The notes beneath the pieces are model-generated. The model saw nothing but the letters and a program-made list of their open reading frames with translations, was not told the DNA's origin and did no database searches. A DNA stretch of 64,000 nt from Nosema muscidifuracis (Eukaryota; Microsporidia; Nosematidae), in contig JAIOKI010000010.1 of NCBI GenBank assembly GCA_028335825.1, positions 248,001 to 312,000 of the forward strand, in the 5' to 3' direction. This document shows positions 1-13,200 of the stretch, in pieces (positions within the stretch are counted from its first letter, which is position 1; each line of letters opens with the position of its first letter). The position numbers and the translations under genes were made by a program.

Positions 1-1120
1 GTGAAACTACATTGAAATTTATACAGATAACAGAATTCTACTATTCAAAACAAAATAGCGATAGAATAAGAATATGGAAATTATTACTGAACGAATATAA
101 TTATTGTCTCAATACAATAGAAGGTAAAGAGAATGAAATCACAGATTACCTGATCCGGTTTATATTTAGACACGGAAGAATTCAAGAAGTTCAAACTGGA
201 ATCATGTAAATTAAAAGAAATGAAATAAGAATTTATAAACCCAATAGATCAATATGCAAAAGATAGGTAAAAACAAGCGAAACTACAAATAAGATTCAAA
301 ATAACTGAAAAGAGGCAAAAAAACAAAGAATAATGATCACAGAAGAAGTAAAAAAGTTCATCAATTTCATTTCGAAGTGTTTAGCTATTCAGATATGCAA
401 GTGACTTATTATAATATAAAAAATTATATAGTTGCAAATATGTGAAAAAAAGTTATTAAGAAAGTTATCGAAGATTGTGATATGTTCTAAAAGAATATAA
501 AAAACTCTAAAATAATAATAAACTGCTTAATAAAAGTAAAAAACGCATTTAAAAATTGTATGGATTAAATTGAAGAATACTTTCTTACAGCAAAAGAAAT
601 ATTTACGAGGTACAATTGAGTCTATTATCTAACATAATCTCATGAACTTTCATGTCTAGAAGAATGAACGAAAAAACAATTATTACTTAATAACACATAA
701 CGAAAGAAATTATAAGCAAAAAGTACAATGAATATCTAAGATAAAATAGTATTATTCTAGGTGATACCTTCAAAGTATAGCCAACCCTCAAACAAAATGA
801 TAGCAAAGACTATTAGAATATTCAATAATGAAAAAATAGTGAAAAGAATAGATATAAATTACAAAATATTAATACTACATTTATCATTTATGAACTTGCA
901 TGGATATAATTTTTTAACTCCTGATGAAAAACAAATAAGTACATTTAGGAAGGTAATAAATAGACAAAACGGCTAAATAAAATAGGATTAATATAATATA
1001 AATGATTAAGTATTTAGAAATAAATTTGATGTAACAAAATAAAGAAAATCAGGAGAAGAAACGATAGAATGGTTTGGAGATGATAGATGAATTTATAAAC
1101 ATGATTCAAATAAAATGAAA
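1..1120 (+). mobile_element. Ty3/gypsy LTR-retrotransposon fossil (RNase H and integrase remnants)
   Basis: This is a decayed Ty3/gypsy pol remnant cut by the left edge of the window. The reading at about 12-209 resembles the end of a Ty3/gypsy RNase H domain, with the pattern of a conserved tryptophan, a LLLNEYNY-like stretch and a GKEN..DYL motif. Traces of the integrase zinc region follow at about 330-480. The reading at 761-976 resembles the part of integrase with a P.SN motif followed by a TIR.FN-like stretch. Order and strand (RNase H, then integrase, on plus) fit the family. It is broken in many places (well over ten) and therefore old. No LTR was recognised. Confidence 0.6.
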
Positions 1121-2125
1121 GGGGAAATGTGATAAACCAACATTTTATATCAATAAGCAATTTGATGACATAAATAAATTACAGAGATTTGATAAATAAA
1201 ATGTTTATTTCTGAAAATTAAACCATGATATTCAATCTCATTTCTACAAAATGCATTTATCACCGAAATACATGATTAAATATTTTTTTATCCAAATTAA
1301 ATAATATTTAAAAATAACACTTCAAAATGAGAACGTATAATTTATTAAATTCACTTTACGAGAGCTCATTATATCCATAATATTCACACAATAAAACATA
1401 CTTCTACGAAGGATATGCTAATATGAAATCCTTGATTCAGATATAAAACAATATTTCTTCCATAAGCCTGTGGACTACGTTCAATTTATAATACTCGATA
1501 ATATTATTGTTAAATATTTTGATATAATTCTTTTTATTCGTCCCTTTATAAAAATTATTTAATATTTTTCGTAGGAATTAATTTAACATTAGTCTTAACG
1601 AAAACATACAAGAAAAATTAGCATAAAAATATTCGTGAAAAGCTTCACAGTTTCATTCTTTGAAATACTATTTGCTTACTTCTATAGTCTGGAACTGAAT
1701 GTGCGACATACAACAAATAATACATTTTAAAAATGTTTATGAGACTGACAATATGGTCAATTTTCAAACAGAGTTTTCAGAATTATAAACTTATAAAAAA
1801 TTATCAAATAATATTTAAGTCAAACAACAATTATTCAAAACAAATCACAAATCTACATAAAACGAAATATCAACTTTTTTTTTCGTTTTTATCTCAATCA
1901 GTATAAATTTCAAATTCTGCAAAGAGATACTATTCTTTAATTCAAATATAAAGAACCAAATGGTATTTAATAAAAACTAACTTGAAAATTTACTAGGTGA
2001 CAAATAATTGAATTTTTTAATATTTAATTATTTTATTTTTTACCCCTAAAAAATTACCAGTGAAAACAGGACCAAACGGTCACTTTTTACACTGAGAAAA
2101 ACTATTTGACAGAATTTAGATCCTT
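1121..2125. other. AT-rich stretch without recognised gene
   Basis: No long open frame, rRNA, tRNA or clear repeat was seen. Stop codons are dense in all frames. It probably continues the decayed transposon material on its left. The last 130 bases (about 2000-2125), read on minus, may be a LINE 3' end: they carry a TTTCTCAGTG stretch that also occurs in the LINE-B 3' UTR, and a terminal A/T-rich tail. Confidence 0.4.
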
Positions 2126-2132
2126 GATGTAT

Positions 2133-2877
2133 CTAAATTTTTAACAGTTTTTCATAACCATCTGCCACTCTCCAAATAGCTTCATATCTTACTAAGAGAA
2201 TCGTTTTCCCACTGATATCTTTTATGTAAGGAATGTCTGACTTCTTAACACCCAATATCTTAGCCCATATAGCTAAATTTTTATGGCCTTCTCCTGATGA
2301 TAGACCTTCCATTATAACCAGCCGATACTTATTTTCGGCCGGGTTCTTCCCCTCAAACATGATCTTGAGGAATTCTTCTCTTGACAGCTTATCTGTCCAT
2401 TCTTCTCCAGTATTCTTCATTAATGGCTTATTATCTTTATTGCTTTTCATTTTTGAGGCAATAAAATTTTTTATTTCAACTTTTTTACAAGCTGAATCTT
2501 TTCTAAGTCTTTTTAAGAGATTTTTGTTTTGTGATACCACACTTCCCTTAGTGGTTTTACTGGGAACTTTTCCAACATCCTTTGGCTTGCCAACCTTAGG
2601 ATAATTTTTATTTGTGAAGCGTTTCGACTTCTCTCTTTTGTTGAGTACAACATTTTTCTTAGTCTCCTGCAAGTTATGCAACTTAGAAATTTGTTCCTCT
2701 TCTATTGTTTCCACAATGGACTTTACAGACTCAATTAAGATGTCAGTCGCTTCATGGATTAATTCCATAGGCCCTTGGAGGCTTTCTTTTGTGGTAACAT
2801 CTAGATGTATACTATTTTTTATGGAGTGTTTCGGCTCCTTTTCTTTTTATACATCCTCTTATAGCCTCAGAGGGTAA
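2133..2877 (-). pseudogene. LINE ORF1 fragment directly behind the LINE-B tail
   Basis: The minus strand carries an open fragment of 211 residues (2768 to 2133), plus about 110 further bases upstream, that closely match the middle-to-C-terminal part of LINE-A ORF1 (about 25743-26488). Shared stretches include KREKSKRFTNKNYPKVGKPK and GKTILLVRYEA. Homology starts exactly where the LINE-B T-rich tail stops (about 2876). It is lost after a GRVAD-like point and is replaced by unrelated sequence that may be another LINE 3' end. A 21-bp segment present in LINE-A is missing near 2795, between short direct repeats. This is a 5'-truncated, internally deleted LINE copy with no RT part. Confidence 0.8.
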
Positions 2878-4618
2878 AAAAATAAAATCAGTATAGAAGA
2901 AAAACCACCCGGCCACCAAAATCTCCACTGAGAAAACAAACTTCAATATTGCGCTTTACACGCCAGCATACCTTTACGGCCTCGCTTATAGGAGAAAATA
3001 TCGTTCCCTTAGGACTACTTAAAGTCATAGCCATGAAGGCTATAACCTGTCAAGAGACAGGTAGGAACGTATCGCCTGGCTCAATACACCAATTAAGAAC
3101 ACAACTCAGTCCAGCGAAAGTAATACAGCATACAGTATCATGCCCGACCTCTCCTAGGTCTAAAAATAAAAATCTTTCTGTTAATAAATTAACACATTTT
3201 CTTTCATTACTGAATTATCTTGTACTTTGGTTAAGTTCTTTGAGTCTATTATGAAATATAATAGCTCTAGATATAACCATTCTATCTAAGAATTCTATGA
3301 TGCAACAGAGCTCTTTAATTTTATCTGGATTATTTCCTAATCCGTCCTTATTACCAAGAATTAATTTTACTTTATCCTGGTTAGTTGTTCTAGAACACTT
3401 CAATATCGGCAAATTCTCTTCAAAAGAGAACCTGATCTCACTTAAGAGGGAGCACTCAATCAGAAAGTGTTCTATATTTTCTTGAGGTCCATCACATAGA
3501 AAGCATTTGTTCCTATAACTCACAGGAATTCTTCTGGAACAAGCTAATGAGGATGACCACTTAACTAGATTGCATCTTAATCTAGTGTATGTTCTAATCT
3601 TTCGATTGTTTACTTTCTGCATAACATATTTGATCTGTGAATCTCTTATGTTATACTGGCTTGCTATTGATGTAGCTACAGAAGTATTCAGAGTCCTTCT
3701 ACTTCGTAATACATCAATGATCTTAGCGGTGACAATTCTATTATCACTTGTTTCGTAGTCATGGCTGACAAATCTTTTTAACCATCTTTGTGTTCTCGAA
3801 CACCAAGTAGTTTTTCTTTCCTTCGGATTAATTGAAATTATATCCGAAATAATAGTTTTATTGTGTTTCCACTTATTGTATGCTCTATATCTACTAAGAG
3901 CTGCCTGTATATGAATTCGTTCTATTCTGAACTCATCCATTATTCTATCTAGAGGAACTAATACTCTCTTGAATATCAGTCTCAGTGATTTTCTTAAGAT
4001 CCTATTGATCTTACCTGCTCTTGTACTAGACATTCCCCAAAGTTCACTACCATACATTAATGCAGGTACAAGTACACATTTTACTAAGATGGCCTTGAAT
4101 GTAAGGTTGATGCTATGATTTAACAATTTTGGCATCAAGGCATCTAAAGCTTTCTTGCCACGTGCAGCTGCATCTCTGACTAAATGTTCTTCTAGGGTGT
4201 TTCTCTTTATGAGAACTCCTAGATATCTATATTCTGTGACCTCTTCAATGTCACCAAAGTCTGTATGGAGAGAATACAGACTTCTATTTTCTTGAATACC
4301 AGTATGGGCTGACCATACTAATACTCCACTCTTTCTGCAGTTGATCTTCATTCTGTTATCAACTGCCCATTTAGAAATTTTATCGATCTTTGCTTCAAGA
4401 TCGTTGACGTCATTTCCGAAGACAACTATGTCATCAGCAAACATAAGTCCTGGAATCTTTGTATTTGATTTAGGAATCAATACTCCTTCTATGCCATCAA
4501 ATATATCATTGATAAAGATGTTGAACAGCATTGGAGAACAAGGACATCCTTGTCTCACTCCCTTTCTGTAGCTATAGCCACTAGATGTATCACCAGCAAT
4601 TTTAACTCGCATGGTAAT
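2876..4618 (-). mobile_element. 5'-truncated LINE-B copy, minus strand
   Basis: This is the 3' portion of a LINE related to LINE-A at 24.8-30.8 kb but clearly a different subfamily (LINE-B). Read on minus it begins inside the RT domain near 4618, runs through the end of ORF2 (stop at 3215) and a 3' UTR of about 330 bp, and ends in a T-rich tail at about 2876. The same 3' UTR is present on plus at 30860-31220. This copy carries the uninterrupted site into which LINE-A inserted in the other LINE-B copy (about 3270-3290). The upstream neighbour (4620-4715) is a short repeat also found at 17.6 kb. Confidence 0.88.
3215..4612 (-). pseudogene. LINE-B ORF2 C-terminal fragment (RT palm/thumb and CCHC)
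   Basis: The fragment is 465 residues, open from an internal Met. It begins at the RT segment MRVKIAGDTSSGY, then GVRQGCPCSPMLFN, then the catalytic FADD box (LMFADDIVVFG). It continues through the thumb and a C-terminal Cys/His motif (CFLCDGPQENIEHFLIEC, C-x2-C-x8-H-x4-C) typical of many APE-type LINEs. The whole endonuclease and the N-terminal half of RT are missing, so it cannot act alone. The frame has no internal stop, which suggests fairly recent insertion. Protein similarity to LINE-A ORF2 (26731-30441) runs over the full length. Confidence 0.9.
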
Positions 4619-4619
4619 G

Positions 4620-4715
4620 TAATAATAAATACCTTTAATAATTTAAAATACTCAAACATTATCAAAGCAACGAGCATCAGCTCCAGCGTAAGTTAAAACC
4701 ATGGCTTTCAGGAAC
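4620..4715. repeat. About 95-bp dispersed repeat, copy 1
   Basis: This sequence, including AATACCTTTAATAATTTAAA followed by ATACTCAAACATTA, recurs at 17595-17695 on the same strand with scattered mismatches. Here it directly abuts the truncated 5' end of the minus-strand LINE-B. It may be an upstream piece of a LINE RT region or an independent short element; the sequence does not decide this. Confidence 0.65.
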
Positions 4716-4719
4716 GCCA

Positions 4720-6300
4720 TGTATATATTTATCAAAATATATAGCTTTGATTATTGAGGAAGATAATATTATAACAATATTTTATATAGATTTTTTCTGT
4801 AGCACAAATATAAGGTTGCTAATTCCACCTGTTTAAATGTTAAATTTGAAAATTAAAAAAATATCTTCTATATGTTAAAAACAGAGACCTAAAATATATT
4901 AGATTGCTTCTATGTTTTTATTTAATTATAAAATTACATATTCTAAAGCAGGCTAAACCTAGGTTTCAGTATTATTATGAATACAATATTTAAGCAACAA
5001 TAATATATTTATACTTGTCAACCCGTTTCGTTTGGCTATCGGGGGGGGGGGTGGGAAATACCCCTTCATTAATAATTGATGTTTCGATATAAATATTTTT
5101 ATTATTTTTATTTTTCTGTTCTTTTTTCATCCCCTTTTCTTCGGTCTTCTTTTTATAGCTTTCTGGTGATAAAAATACGTCATTAAGTAATTTCAAATTT
5201 CTAAACATGTTTAGCCATTTGTTTATTTTAATGTAAATGCGTGTTTTAACAAGACACGTCAACTTTGTATTCGTGACCCACTCCTTTATTACAATTGATA
5301 GGACATGTCTAGAGTTACACTCTGACAATGACCATGTTGTTCCAATCTATTCAATTTCAAAATGATAAATTTCTTCTTTATATAAATAACTGTAAACCTC
5401 TGAAACTCAATGTTTCTTATAATATCTCGAATTCTTGGTATCTTTTTCCACATAGTCATTAAATTCCACCAAATTACTACAATTCTCACATCATCACTGA
5501 GTTTATCCACATAGATCTCATTTTTCTTATTATTCCTCTATTTACTAAATCATTCAAATATACAATATTTATTTTCTTCAGACTCTGATATATAACTTAA
5601 TATTTAAAAACTATTTTTTCTCTCTGTCTAGTTTTTTTAAAAACTTTTCACTTAATAAGCATTTTATCTTCTCATTTGTTTCTTCAATACTCCTGATATT
5701 TTTAATCTTAGATTCGTAATCTTTTTTACTACAAAAATATTTAAAACTTTTATTTACATTATTTCCCAGATTTTTATAGGTAAGTAATGCTTTTACGTTA
5801 GAAACACTTAGCTATGTATCCCACTTTCATGAATACGAAACAACATTTAATATTATAATAGGTTCTTTTTCGAAATATTATGTTGGCCCTTATTTTTCTT
5901 TGACTTTCTTTAATTTTCATATAATCATCATTATTTTTCTCTTCAGATAATATCTCCGCATAGCACCAGTTTCTTTCTCATCTCTAAAATGCTTCTATAA
6001 TTTCTAAATAACATCATACTAAGTCTTTTATAATAATATAATCCCGCAAATACTCACCTATAATTAATCTATCCTGTCTAACTCTTACTATCTCTATTCC
6101 TATCTGCAGCTTTATTCTTGCTCGTACTCACCTAGTTTTAAACAAAATTTTATTAGGAATTTATCTCTCTGTTTTTCTTTGTGTTCGCCATGTTAAATAT
6201 TATTTGATATTGAGGTATAAATCCAATATAAGATAATTCTTTTGTAGGTTATTTACAATAACAATTTAGATATATATAAATTGGTTGGAAATAAATATAG
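4720..6300 (-). mobile_element. Possible LTR-retrotransposon gag-side fossil
   Basis: Read on minus, a Cys-rich zinc-knuckle-like trace lies near 5830-5890, upstream (on minus) of two short open stretches (5510-5289 and 5328-4990) that I cannot identify. The order would fit gag followed by the protease side of a Ty3/gypsy element. It is heavily broken (many breaks) and old. An uninterrupted run of 11 G at 5041-5051 stands out in this AT-rich setting. The assignment is weak. Confidence 0.3.
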
Positions 6301-7100
6301 CCCAGAATCTTAGAATATCTTTCAAATAGAAGACTTATCAGATACTATGAATCTGTTCATTAATTAATTTATCATGATCAATTCAATTAAAGTGGCCTTT
6401 TTAATGAACCACAATCTCACATTTTCCGGGGTATTCTTATCTTCAGTACAAGCCTATCACCTAACAAAAACTTAAATATGTAAGTATTTTAATATTGATG
6501 ATAGGTATATTATCAAAAAAAAATCTGATACATTAAGAATAATGCATATTATTTATAGAAAAAAATGTGATCTTAGTATATTTTACAGAAATTATTAAAA
6601 GTAAATTAAAAAGATTTTATATTCTAAAGGAAATCAAGTAGAAAGATTTTAGATTTCTGAAATAGCTGAAGGAATAACGTTAAAATTATGATTTAATGCA
6701 TAAATAAGACAAACACTATAAGATATTTTAAAAAACGCATAAAAAATTCAATAATACATAATGATTATTTTTGGGGAATTTCAATTTAGTGATTTTTTGG
6801 CTGTTTAATAGATCGTTAGTCATTTGTCGAATTTTTAAATCAGAAAATCGATTCCATTAAAATAAAATTGAGATCAATTAGTGGTGTATTAGAACTTAAA
6901 TTTATTCACGACATATAACTGGAGGAATATTTTTTGTGTTACTATACAAAAAAATCAATAAATCACAACATGATAAAGAATCTGAATAAAAAAATATATA
7001 AGCTGGAGAAATAATATAGAATTAAACATGAAAATACTAGAAGTGATATTTACAGACTGGAAATAGAAGATGAATAATAGGAAAATAAGGATACACGGAT
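6300..7100. other. AT-rich stretch without recognised gene
   Basis: Nothing coding or structural was recognised on either strand. It could include an LTR or 5' end of the fossil that follows on plus, but no terminal repeat pair could be matched by eye. Confidence 0.35.
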
Positions 7101-9950
7101 AAACAGGTTTTAAGAATCGTAGAAGACTAGATTTTGAATATTATAAGGAGTATTATCGAACAAAAAGGTTTGGATCCTAGCTTATGAAAAATAAAAAAAT
7201 AAGCTGGCTGAAAACTGTTCGAACAAAATATCCCTATTTGAATTTCTAATCATAGACAAGAAAAGGGTTGAGACCTCATCTATATCCTACAAGAAAGGGC
7301 GAATAAAAAATTAGAATTGAAAGACGAAATAATTAATTGGGTCTTTAGAAGCGGAATAGCACAAAACAGAGACTTTATTTTCCTATTTATGATAACAGAG
7401 AGACTAATAAATTAGGTAGAGGAAGCTAATATAATTGGAGATGAAAGCTGTAAGAGAAGATTAATAAAATGAAAGCAGAGATAAGTTACATAAAACATCC
7501 GACCAAAATTGTAACAATCCAAAAGCAAGTTAATATGATTTCTAAAGAAAACCTACTAAATAAATATTGTCGAAGTAAATAATAATAGAAGGATGACGTA
7601 GATCATTGTTCGAAATATTTTACTATCTACAAATATAGTATTGACAATTTTGATGATATCATGAATTAAGAAATAAACGCAAGATCAAATGATCCAAATA
7701 AATCTTTTAAATTTGATGAATAGATTCACTTTACATAAAATACATTTTTTTAATAATTTAATGGATACAAAAGCTAAAGAAAAATAATATCAGAGAAAAT
7801 TATAAAGAGAATAAGCGCATCCCTATATACACATAAAGTTTTAATAATTAGACGTTTATGCTTAGATTAAAAATACAAAATATAAAAAAATCCTAAGTAG
7901 AACTTTAAGTCTAAAAACGAAAAACACATTTCAGAATTTCATTTCTTGCCAAAAAAGGGACGAATTAATAATACTATGAACAGACTTACTGGAAAAAAAG
8001 AAGAACTTAGTCACAGTCAATTATGCAGAATAGACTTTGTAGATAGGTTTATAATTATTCTTTGTGATAAATGCGATAGAAGTTTTGAAAATACGAATGT
8101 AATATAGAAACTAAGGCATATCGTTGTGAACAAACCGTTAAGAATACAAAAAGCCGAATATGAAAAAAAGAATATAACTAAAATGCAAATATATACAGCA
8201 TTCAACATGGACAAAACTAAATGAAAATGAAAACTTACAAAAATTTATATAATTTCAGTAAAATTGTGATATTTGATAAATACCTCTTGCCATATATGAT
8301 GAAGATTCTCTATAACTCAAAAATAGATCTAAAGGATAAGTTTTAAAAAATTCCGCAAAAAAATATTATAAAAGTCGGTTTTTATATACGTAGACAACAT
8401 CATAATTTTAAAGAAACAAAAATTAACATGATAAAGCATAAAACATAACATTAAAATTTCTGATAAAAATGTATTGGTTTGATGGCTAACAAAGACAAAA
8501 TTGCAATTATAAATCAAGAAATAAACTTTTTAGGATATAAAACAAGATCGAATGAATAATATCGAAATTAGACAATAGAGAGATAATAAAAACTTCAATC
8601 TTTGCAAAATATCAATGAGATAAGAAAAATTTATGAAAAACTGTGAAAAATATCAGTGCTTCTCATGGGGTTACTAGAGAAATATCAATTAGTTCGGACT
8701 AAAAAAAGAACATATAAAGCAGTTTAATTTCTGAAAATTTAAACTATTAACATAATTTTAACAAAATATTTTATTTAGAAACGAGTGCCTTCAATGTTTG
8801 AATTGGCACAATATTAAGTCAACATAATGTCGAAAAGAGATAAAGGTTATGCATTCATCAAGAAAATTATCTGAAACAGAACTAAACTACAGCATTACAG
8901 ATAAGAATAAATATAGATACTTTTTAGTAGGCAAGATATTTACACTTATTACAAACCACATAGATTCAAAATCGCTCAACGAAAAAAGAGAGATACAATA
9001 GTCGAAATTACCAGGTAAATTGAAATCTTACATGTAAATGCACTAGGCAGAAAGAATAATGGCACAGCAATAAACCATATCAGAAAGAATAATGGCACAG
9101 CTCCAATAGACAAGTAAATCATGGAGGTGAATTGTAGTCTGGTATATAAGAGTGGCAAACTAACGACATTATTATTACAGAATAACAATGTAGAGATGTT
9201 ATAAAATGTACTGCATGCAAGTTATATAATTATTTTAGAGTATGGTATTCAAAGACAATCTAGGTGTAATAAATGGGCGAAAAAAGATCGCTTTTGACAT
9301 TATGAGACCAATTAAAGGAAGTAATATAATAACTGAAATTAAAAAAATTTACGAAATACGGATTTGCAAAATAGTAAAAACAAGGAACTTGGACCCATTA
9401 CTAAAGTTTTTTAGGGAAATATATAAGATGATACTTACAACAAATAATTTCAAACTCACCAAAAGAAATCGAAAATGGTGTCAAGCTAACGAAATTAAAT
9501 GACAACTAGTGACGCGCATTGTCGCCAGTCAAATAAACGAATTGAAAGATTAAAAGAACCATAGTCGAAGAAGTGACTAAACAATTTGAAAAAAAACTTT
9601 AAAATATAGAATTTTAAAATTGATAGCGGTTTAAAAAAAGGTTATAAATTTAAGAATTAATCTTTCCCAGAAGAAGTAAGAATCTTGATATATAGAAAAA
9701 CTTTCGGAGGTAGAATTTACAAGAAAGTTAAAGAAAAGAATATTTCCTCATCAAACAAAATAAGTCAAAGATATATCAAATAAATAATTCGAATTTAAAA
9801 AATGAACAAAATACATGAATATAAAAGGCAGCCAAAATTATATTGTTAGGTAAGATCACTGAAGTATTAGTATTTGATACTTATATGCTGGGACCAGATA
9901 ATGGAAGATAATTAAAAGACATGAATATCAGTTCAGAGAGTGAAAAAATG
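7100..9950 (+). mobile_element. Ty3/gypsy fossil (gag?-RT-RNase H-integrase order)
   Basis: This is the best preserved of the LTR-retrotransposon fossils. Remnants on plus come in family order. RT traces lie at about 8030-8560, including a YNSKIDLKDKF-like stretch and a FLGYK-like stretch. RNase H lies at about 8760-9000 (LSETELNYSITDKNKY and FLVGKIFTLITNH). Integrase core lies at about 9242-9502 (DIMRPIKGSNIIT). The upstream 7.1-7.9 kb may be gag. It is broken many times (well over ten) and long inactive. A 20-bp direct repeat occurs at 9048-9067 and 9081-9100. No LTRs were matched. Confidence 0.7.
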
Positions 9951-12900
9951 AAAGTTTAAGAAACTTTGAGGTGGCATGTTACGAAGTTATTTAAAAAATT
10001 AATATACTACCTTTAATTTGTAAATTACAACAATATTATGTTTCTACAACAAGATATATGACTAGAAGAAAATTAAGTGTAGACCTTTACTAATATAATT
10101 AAAATTATATCTTCTTGTAATTTTTTAGATATTACTTTCGAAAAAAAATTAAATGTTCCAGTTATAGACAATTTAGCCATATTTAATAAGTTAAGATAAT
10201 TTTATTTAATTACAATGTTAATTAAATTTAGGAAATAACAAATATCCTCAGTATAATTCTTATATATACTAACAACAATATTTTACTTTAGCATTTGTTT
10301 TTCTCTAGTTATTTATTCACGTAATTTTGTATTTATAGAAAAACAAATATAAAAAATATGAATATCACTCATAATTATTATTTGGCTATAGGAAAGAATA
10401 TACTTCTATAAATACAGTTTTAGTACTTTTTATCTTTACCTGATTATATATTTGAGGATCGAATCACATATTTCTTTAACTTATTATTAAAAAATGATAG
10501 ATAGTAATAATAATGAACAATATAAGCCAAAAATGATGTACAAAATCACAAAAGATAACATTAAAAATGATTTTTAGAGATTGAAAGCAAATAATAACAA
10601 AATAGATTTTAAAAATCAAGAAAAAAAGTATATATCAAAATATAGATTATGTAATTATTATTTGGAAAAATGAGGTCTTATGTCAAACAAACAGAATAAC
10701 AAATTATCCAACTTTCATCAAAAAGGTAGGAACCTCGAATTTTCTTAAACAAATCCAGATGTCAAAGGTGAACTACATAAATTTCCTCAAAATATTAGAA
10801 AGGTAGTTAAAAAAAATATATTAAACAAGAGCCAATAACAGTTGCTTTTGAAAAGAATATCGACCACATAAAATTAGAACCAAAAATTATGTCTTATATC
10901 ACAGATGAATTTTCTAGTAAAATTAAAAAGACGAACAGCATTTCTAAAGATATTTTGATAAGAAAACAATCATTAAAAAATTTCGAGTTAAGCAAACATC
11001 AAATTTTATAGTAAGATGTAAAAGAAATGAGAAAACTAAATAAATAATATTGCTCAGGAGAATTTTCTAAGTATAGGAAAAAAATCTTATTTTAATCAAA
11101 TATTTAATCTTGTTTTTATTCGTGGAACATCTTTACATTTATTATAATTAAAAAACGCAATTGTCTTGTCTAAGATCTAGATAGTTAAAGGTGAAATTAA
11201 TTTATTACTTCCTTAACTAATACATGAAAAATAAATAGACGAAAATTCGAACTTAGCTACTTGTAGTATTTTTATTATTGATTTATTATGTAACAAGAGA
11301 TGTTATTATGCCAACTTCGAAAATAAGACATTCCATAGAAACAAACCTTATAATTTCGGAATGAGTCTTCATTCTAATCAAGTAACGTTACTACGCTATT
11401 CATCAAATCGCAATTTACTTTTATAAAATAGTCATAAAGAATTAAGTATTCTAAAAGTTAAAAATAATAGAATTCAGTTAACTTATTGAAAATACATCCT
11501 AAATAACTTACATAATTCTTTAAATTAATATTCTCGATTCTTCTCATTTATTTATGGATTTTGCTTAAGTGTAAAAAATTTCGCAAGTTATCCCTGATAT
11601 ATACTACCTTGTATCAATTTTTTAAGCCCTCGAGTATATTTTATTCACCTACTATTTACTTCTAGAAAAAGCTCGAGAACATATGATAAAAATAGATTAT
11701 TAAAAATGTTTAACAGATTTTTGAACAGAAATAATTAAAAAATTATGAGAATTAAATAGTAATGTATAGCATTGAGTGTTGTTCTAACTACAAAATGTAG
11801 ATAGAAAAAATAAATAATCGTTGGGTTTTATTTAATATCTAAAATGTTTATGGTGGAAAATATAAAAATCGAAATCTGCAAGAAAAACATTTTGTACGAA
11901 TTAAAAAGAGCACCAATACTTTTAAGTTTTGCAAAACTAGCAATCAAAGATAAAATTTATTATTTTATCAGCAAGGCTGATTCACTAACGCTGGATAAGA
12001 ACTTAAGATAATGAGCGATAAAGAAAGAGCTTTTTGAAATTTGAAAAGAGTTTAGTGGTAATACGAACTATACGAAATTTATTATTTGAAATAAGTGAAG
12101 ATACAAAAAGTAGTAACTTTTAATAAAAGGTTGAAAGTAAAAGCTCGATGATAGAAATCAAAATGACTGAAAAAAGAAGGTCATAAAAAATATAATTATA
12201 ACAATGATAGAAGGAAGAAAACCGCAATTGAAATCTGACTATTTTAGTACTAAATTGTATGATAATGATAGAAATATTGTAAAATTGATATTATCAATAT
12301 CGAATCTTTGTAAAATATATGTTAAAGATCTAGTCTTTAGTTCCGGATTCGAGTTTGATATATTACAGTGTGAATATAAAAAATGATGATCAAGAGATAT
12401 GGTTCATATCTAAATCTTATAGTTAAAGATGACTTTGATATATAATTATTAAAATTTGCATTAATTATAAACAAAAGTTTTATATTAAATTATTATTGAG
12501 TTTTTTATTATTTTTGAGAAGTTAATTGGCGAACACAGGAAATAAAGGAGAATTAAGAAAGTTTCATGATCAGGTGACCAATAATTTGTCACAGTAAGCA
12601 AAGAAAATTAAAGCTAAAGTTATGATTTTAAAAAGACTAGGATAGTGAGTGTAAATCAAGTAGTGCAATGGGCATCTATATAGTTAAAATATATATTTCA
12701 AAAAAAATGCGATATAAATCAAGAAATGCAATTAGAAGTAGATAAGCTGGAAGAAGAAAAATGTAAAGTAATAGAATAGATGATGGACATTATAACAGAA
12801 AACATAAGATAGGATCTCCAGAAAGAGATTATTAGAAGTATATAAAAGGTTTATCCTAGGTTTGCTAATAGATTTAATCAGCGCAGTAATGAATGTATTG

Positions 12901-13200
12901 TTAGATATTGCAACCTCAGAAAAAGTAATATGAGCAATCAATGTTAAGAGAAAGAAAATAAGATGTTAAGTATTTTGAAATTTTTTTATGTGAAAAGAAG
13001 TATTACAATTAGAGGAGATTTTTAAGATGTATTCGAGGGTTTTAAAGTTAGTAAAGAGAGGATAGAATTCATAACCAGTTGTAAATACGTCATTGGGACA
13101 AAGAGAGGTAGAGAATAGTGAGAAAAACAATGAATATTACAAAAAATTAGGTTAAAAACAAAAGAACGATCAAGAGATCGAAAATAACGAGGAATTATAA
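9950..13200. other. AT-rich degenerate block, no gene recognised
   Basis: Only short open stretches occur (for example 12204-12386 on plus and 12941-12732 on minus), and none resembles a known family. Composition and stop density match the neighbouring transposon fossils. No tRNA, CCC start box or tandem repeat was found. Confidence 0.4.

Noticed and set aside
2949-3254. 101-aa open frame on plus and its twin at 30844-31125 on minus
   Set aside because: Both are antisense shadows of the LINE-B 3' UTR and ORF2 end. Their identity reflects the repeat, not a gene.
5041-5051. Run of 11 G as a possible regulatory or telomeric signal
   Set aside because: Isolated, without repeats of any telomere-like unit. 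It may be a chance slip or a sequencing artefact.
9048-9100. 20-bp direct repeat that might be a CRISPR-like or regulatory repeat
   Set aside because: Only two copies with 13 bp between them, inside a decayed LTR element in a eukaryotic genome.
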